Shown: positions 62,572-64,000 of the stretch, in pieces | Layout: every line of letters begins with the position of its first letter | How positions within the stretch are numbered: position 1 is the stretch's first letter | NCBI GenBank assembly: GCA_002393945.1 | Contig: DGSO01000020.1 | Span: 65,159-129,158, forward strand | DNA: 64,000 nucleotides | DNA from: Bacteroidales bacterium UBA4360 | GTDB taxonomy: Bacteria; Bacteroidota; Bacteroidia; Bacteroidales; UBA932 | Direction: 5' to 3' | Translations under genes and position numbers: made by a program | Notes under the pieces: model-generated | Told to the model about the DNA's origin: nothing | Databases searched by the model: none | Seen by the model: only the letters and a program-made list of their open reading frames with translations

Positions 62572-62896
62572 TATCCGCATACACCGCAAACAGGCCGTCA
62601 CCATGGATGAACTGGTATCGGCCTACATCAAGCAGATGAAAATCGCCGCCGGCCTTAACACCCAGCGCATCTTCGAAGCATGGGACGTCTGCTCCGGCGC
62701 CGGTCCTTTCACCCTGAAGCGTTTCTTCCGCGGCGGGAAGCTCTACATCACCCTCGCCTCCTCCGTCTACCGCAATCAGCTCTCCTTCCAGAAAGAAGAG
62801 CTCATCCGCAAAATGAACGCCTACCTCGCTGCCGATCCCCTCTTCACCTCCGACAACCGCACCGTCGGATTCATCGAGGAATTAATCCTCCGTTAG
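62561..62896 (+). CDS. DUF721 (DciA-like) protein
   Basis: A 111-residue DUF721 protein. The core IFEAWDVCSGAGPFTLKRFFRGGKLYITLASSVYRNQLSFQKEELIRKMNAYL region is the KH-like domain of DciA, the ancestral loader of the DnaB helicase. Bacteroidota usually carry it after recF, as here with an 11-bp overlap. Confidence 0.85.
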   Translation: MPDNIRIHRKQAVTMDELVSAYIKQMKIAAGLNTQRIFEAWDVCSGAGPFTLKRFFRGGKLYITLASSVYRNQLSFQKEELIRKMNAYLAADPLFTSDNRTVGFIEELILR

Positions 62897-62900
62897 CCTT

Positions 62901-62949
62901 TGTCATCTCGAGCGTCCACCTGTCATTTCGAGCGAAGTCGAGAAATCTC
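62901..62949. repeat. TGTCATTTCGAGCG extragenic palindromic repeat
   Basis: TGTCATCTCGAGCG (62901-62914) and TGTCATTTCGAGCGAAGTCG (62921-62940, continuing AGAAATCTC) are tandem, 20 bp apart. The second can fold through ATTTC/GAAAT and TCGA. The sequence resembles a widespread Bacteroidota intergenic repeat, remembered rather than searched. Confidence 0.65.
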
Positions 62950-62972
62950 TCAAAAAAAACTTTCAAAAAATA

Positions 62973-63004
62973 TTTGCAGAATCAAAAAAAGGTTGTACCT
63001 TTGC
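62973..63004 (+). promoter_or_regulatory. Promoter of tRNA-Asp
   Basis: TTTG (62973-62976) and TACCTTTGC (62996-63004) are 19 bp apart, 40 bp before the tRNA. Confidence 0.85.
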
Positions 63005-63044
63005 AATCCCGAACGAAAGAACGGGACAAGATCACTGAAATAAT

Positions 63045-63119
63045 GGTGCGGTAGTTCAGTCGGTTTAGAATACCGGCCTGTCACGCCGGGGGTCGCGAGT
63101 TCGAGCCTCGTCCGCACCG
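63045..63119 (+). tRNA. tRNA-Asp (GTC)
   Basis: GGTGCGG pairs with CCGCACC as the acceptor stem, discriminator G as expected for Asp, anticodon loop CTGTCAC (GTC), and GAGTTCGAGCCTC as the T arm. Length 75 nt; CCA is not encoded. Confidence 0.97.
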
Positions 63120-63125
63120 CCTAAG

Positions 63126-63160
63126 GATGCCTTACAAGCAATTGTGGGGCATCTTTTTGT
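63126..63160 (+). terminator. Terminator of tRNA-Asp
   Basis: GATGCC (63126-63131) pairs with GGCATC (63148-63153), followed by TTTTTGTTTT, directly after the tRNA. Confidence 0.75.
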
Positions 63161-63173
63161 TTTAGTTTTCGCC

Positions 63174-63194
63174 AAAATGTACTGAAAATGTACT
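63174..63194. repeat. AAAATGTACT direct repeat
   Basis: Two exact copies (63174-63183 and 63185-63194), 11 bp apart, 55 bp after tRNA-Asp. Similar tandem repeats can be arm sites for tyrosine recombinases at tRNA genes; that reading is inference. Confidence 0.5.
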
Positions 63195-63267
63195 AAAAAT
63201 CTGGGACCAAGTCCAAAACCCTGTGTACTCTGATAATCAGGTCAATTCCTGTTATGGCAAAGCTCCG

Positions 63268-63692
63268 TTAAAGCACGTTTTCGCCCCTGCGTTGCCAAAA
63301 GTGTGCTTTAGCGCCGGCCATTTCTTCTCTGTGCTTCAGTGGGCGTATTTTGCAAACGCCTGCTACTTAGTGTGTTACAGAAATCCCCTGCGCAATTTAA
63401 CGCAGGGGATTTCTGTAACTGACTGATTATAAGGAAACTGCGAAAAACGGCCATAAAGCGTTGAGCAAGGCCCTTATGGCAGTTGCACATGGTCAAATAC
63501 GGCTGACAACGCCGTCAAATCCAAACACAGGGCTTTGCGCATGACCCAAAAACTGCGATGTACAGTTTTTCGGGAATTGCGGTCCCTTCCGCACTGCTTA
63601 AAAGTGCCTCCTACGTATGTAGAAGCTGCGGCGCTGGCTGGAACCAAGCCTTCTGAACGGAGCGGCAGCGGAGTGAAGAGGGCTTGACCGCA
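63268..63692. repeat. Run of consecutive inverted repeats with no gene
   Basis: The 648 bp between tRNA-Asp and the last gene have no coding frame of note but at least seven stem-loops in series: TAAAGCAC/GTGCTTTA (63269-63310), GGCGT/ACGCC (63342-63360), a perfect 19-bp stem with 8-base loop (63374-63419), GCCATAA/TTATGGC (63450-63480), ACGGC/GCCGT (63499-63515), AAAAACTG/CAGTTTTT (63548-63570), TGCGG/CCGCA (63578-63593), plus CAAGCC/GGCTTG (63645-63686). No T-run follows the 19-bp stem, so it is not an ordinary terminator. Identity unknown. Confidence 0.6.
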
Positions 63693-63767
63693 CTCCATAC
63701 CACCGGCAAGGGTATATTGGCAAAAATGCTTACTTTTGTATTCGATAAATCGGAATTTGTCGAAACC

Positions 63768-64000
63768 ATGGAGTATATCAAGGTAACGAAAAAGAATCTG
63801 GAGAAGGAACATATCTGTTGCGCCATTTCCAATAACAATGATGTTCAGGTGGCTTCCAAGAAAGCCTGGCTTGCCGGTCGATTTGACGATGGTCTCGTGT
63901 TCCTCAAGAGCGTGGAACGCGGCAAGTGCTTCATTGAGTACATCCCTGCCGAGAATGCCTGGAATCCCATCCTGGCCGATGGTTATATGTACATCGACTG
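63768..64000 (+). CDS. GNAT acetyltransferase, YoaP-like, partial
   Basis: The N-terminal 77 codons are visible; the rest lies beyond the window. MEYIKVTKKNLEKEHICCAI, KKAWLAGRFDDGLVFLK, RGKCFIEYIP and ILADGYMYIDC match YoaP-type N-acetyltransferases; the substrate is unknown. The ATG at 63768 is preferred over 63726 because the likely -7 box TACTTTTGT lies at 63731-63739. Position beside tRNA-Asp and a hairpin-rich gap suggests it may be an accessory gene gained by integration. Confidence 0.75.
   Translation, partial: MEYIKVTKKNLEKEHICCAISNNNDVQVASKKAWLAGRFDDGLVFLKSVERGKCFIEYIPAENAWNPILADGYMYID

Noticed and set aside
63374..63419. 19-bp perfect stem as an intrinsic terminator
   Set aside because: It is followed by CTGACTGATT on the plus strand and has no T-run in either direction; no gene ends just before it.
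63268..63692. Integron attC-type array
   Set aside because: Only scattered 7-base matches to the degenerate core motifs (for example GTTGAGC) occur; they do not sit at the ends of the stem-loops, and no integrase or cassette series is present.
1..64000. CRISPR arrays, rRNA genes, complete insertion sequences
   Set aside because: No regularly spaced repeats, ribosomal RNA signatures or transposase reading frames were found.

Overview
The window reads as the chromosome of a Bacteroidales bacterium (phylum Bacteroidota). Support comes from promoters of the Bacteroidota type (a TTTG-like box about 19-21 bp upstream of TAnnTTTG), weak use of Shine-Dalgarno sites, a split glycine decarboxylase (GcvPA + GcvPB), a thiamine-regulated TonB-dependent receptor, a glycine-lipid acyltransferase pair, DUF5686, DUF5715 and DUF349 proteins, and a type V (FimA/Mfa-like) lipoprotein pilus operon. 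Coding density is very high. Several neighbours overlap by 1-35 bp, including convergent pairs. The two genes cut by the window edges are yggS (left) and a YoaP-like acetyltransferase (right).

Positions 1-23,000 are mostly housekeeping. They hold yggS-yidC-DUF349 (minus), trmD, a thiamine receptor behind a TPP aptamer, a glutaminyl cyclase, rnpB, pgi, an rlmN-patatin/BamA-recX operon, recA with a sulfatase, a coiled-coil/rsmI/helix-hairpin-helix operon, tdk-DUF389, and the divergent threonine catabolism pair kbl/tdh. An AT-rich gap then carries a probable small RNA and tRNA-Cys.

Positions 23,300-31,250 form a membrane-lipid and envelope block: GtrA, an OlsA/OlsB-like (GlsA/GlsB-like) pair, a CDP-alcohol phosphatidyltransferase, a second acyltransferase, an SDR reductase and a DUF5686 outer-membrane protein. 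Positions 31,243-38,040 form one long minus-strand operon for glycine cleavage: an arginase-like domain fused to GcvT, then gcvH, gcvPA, gcvPB, a SEC-C protein and trmO. Kbl/Tdh makes glycine from threonine, the Gcv system breaks glycine down to one-carbon units, and the Gls pair would consume glycine in lipids, so this window concentrates glycine metabolism. Next come obgE-PAP2, a tgt-lptG-dut-murF operon, and a nucleoside-type MFS transporter.

Positions 45,326-58,930 are the main accessory region. A repeat-rich control region precedes an SSB-like gene, DUF3575, an OmpA/TPR lipoprotein, and seven lipoproteins of fimbrillin, FimB/Mfa2 or DUF4906 type, ending with two very large ones (800 and 1119 aa). 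After this come an NlpC/P60 hydrolase with a leaderless GTG start, tmRNA, yebC, a TPR membrane protein, recF, a DUF721 protein and tRNA-Asp. The last 650 bp before the right-edge acetyltransferase hold no gene but a run of consecutive inverted repeats, possibly the edge of an integrated element.

The most unusual observations are a 176-bp palindrome-ended insertion kept in frame inside yggS, the arginase-GcvT fusion, the very compact TPP switch, the SSB lacking its acidic tip at the head of a pilus operon, and the hairpin cluster beside tRNA-Asp. No CRISPR array, rRNA or intact transposase was seen.
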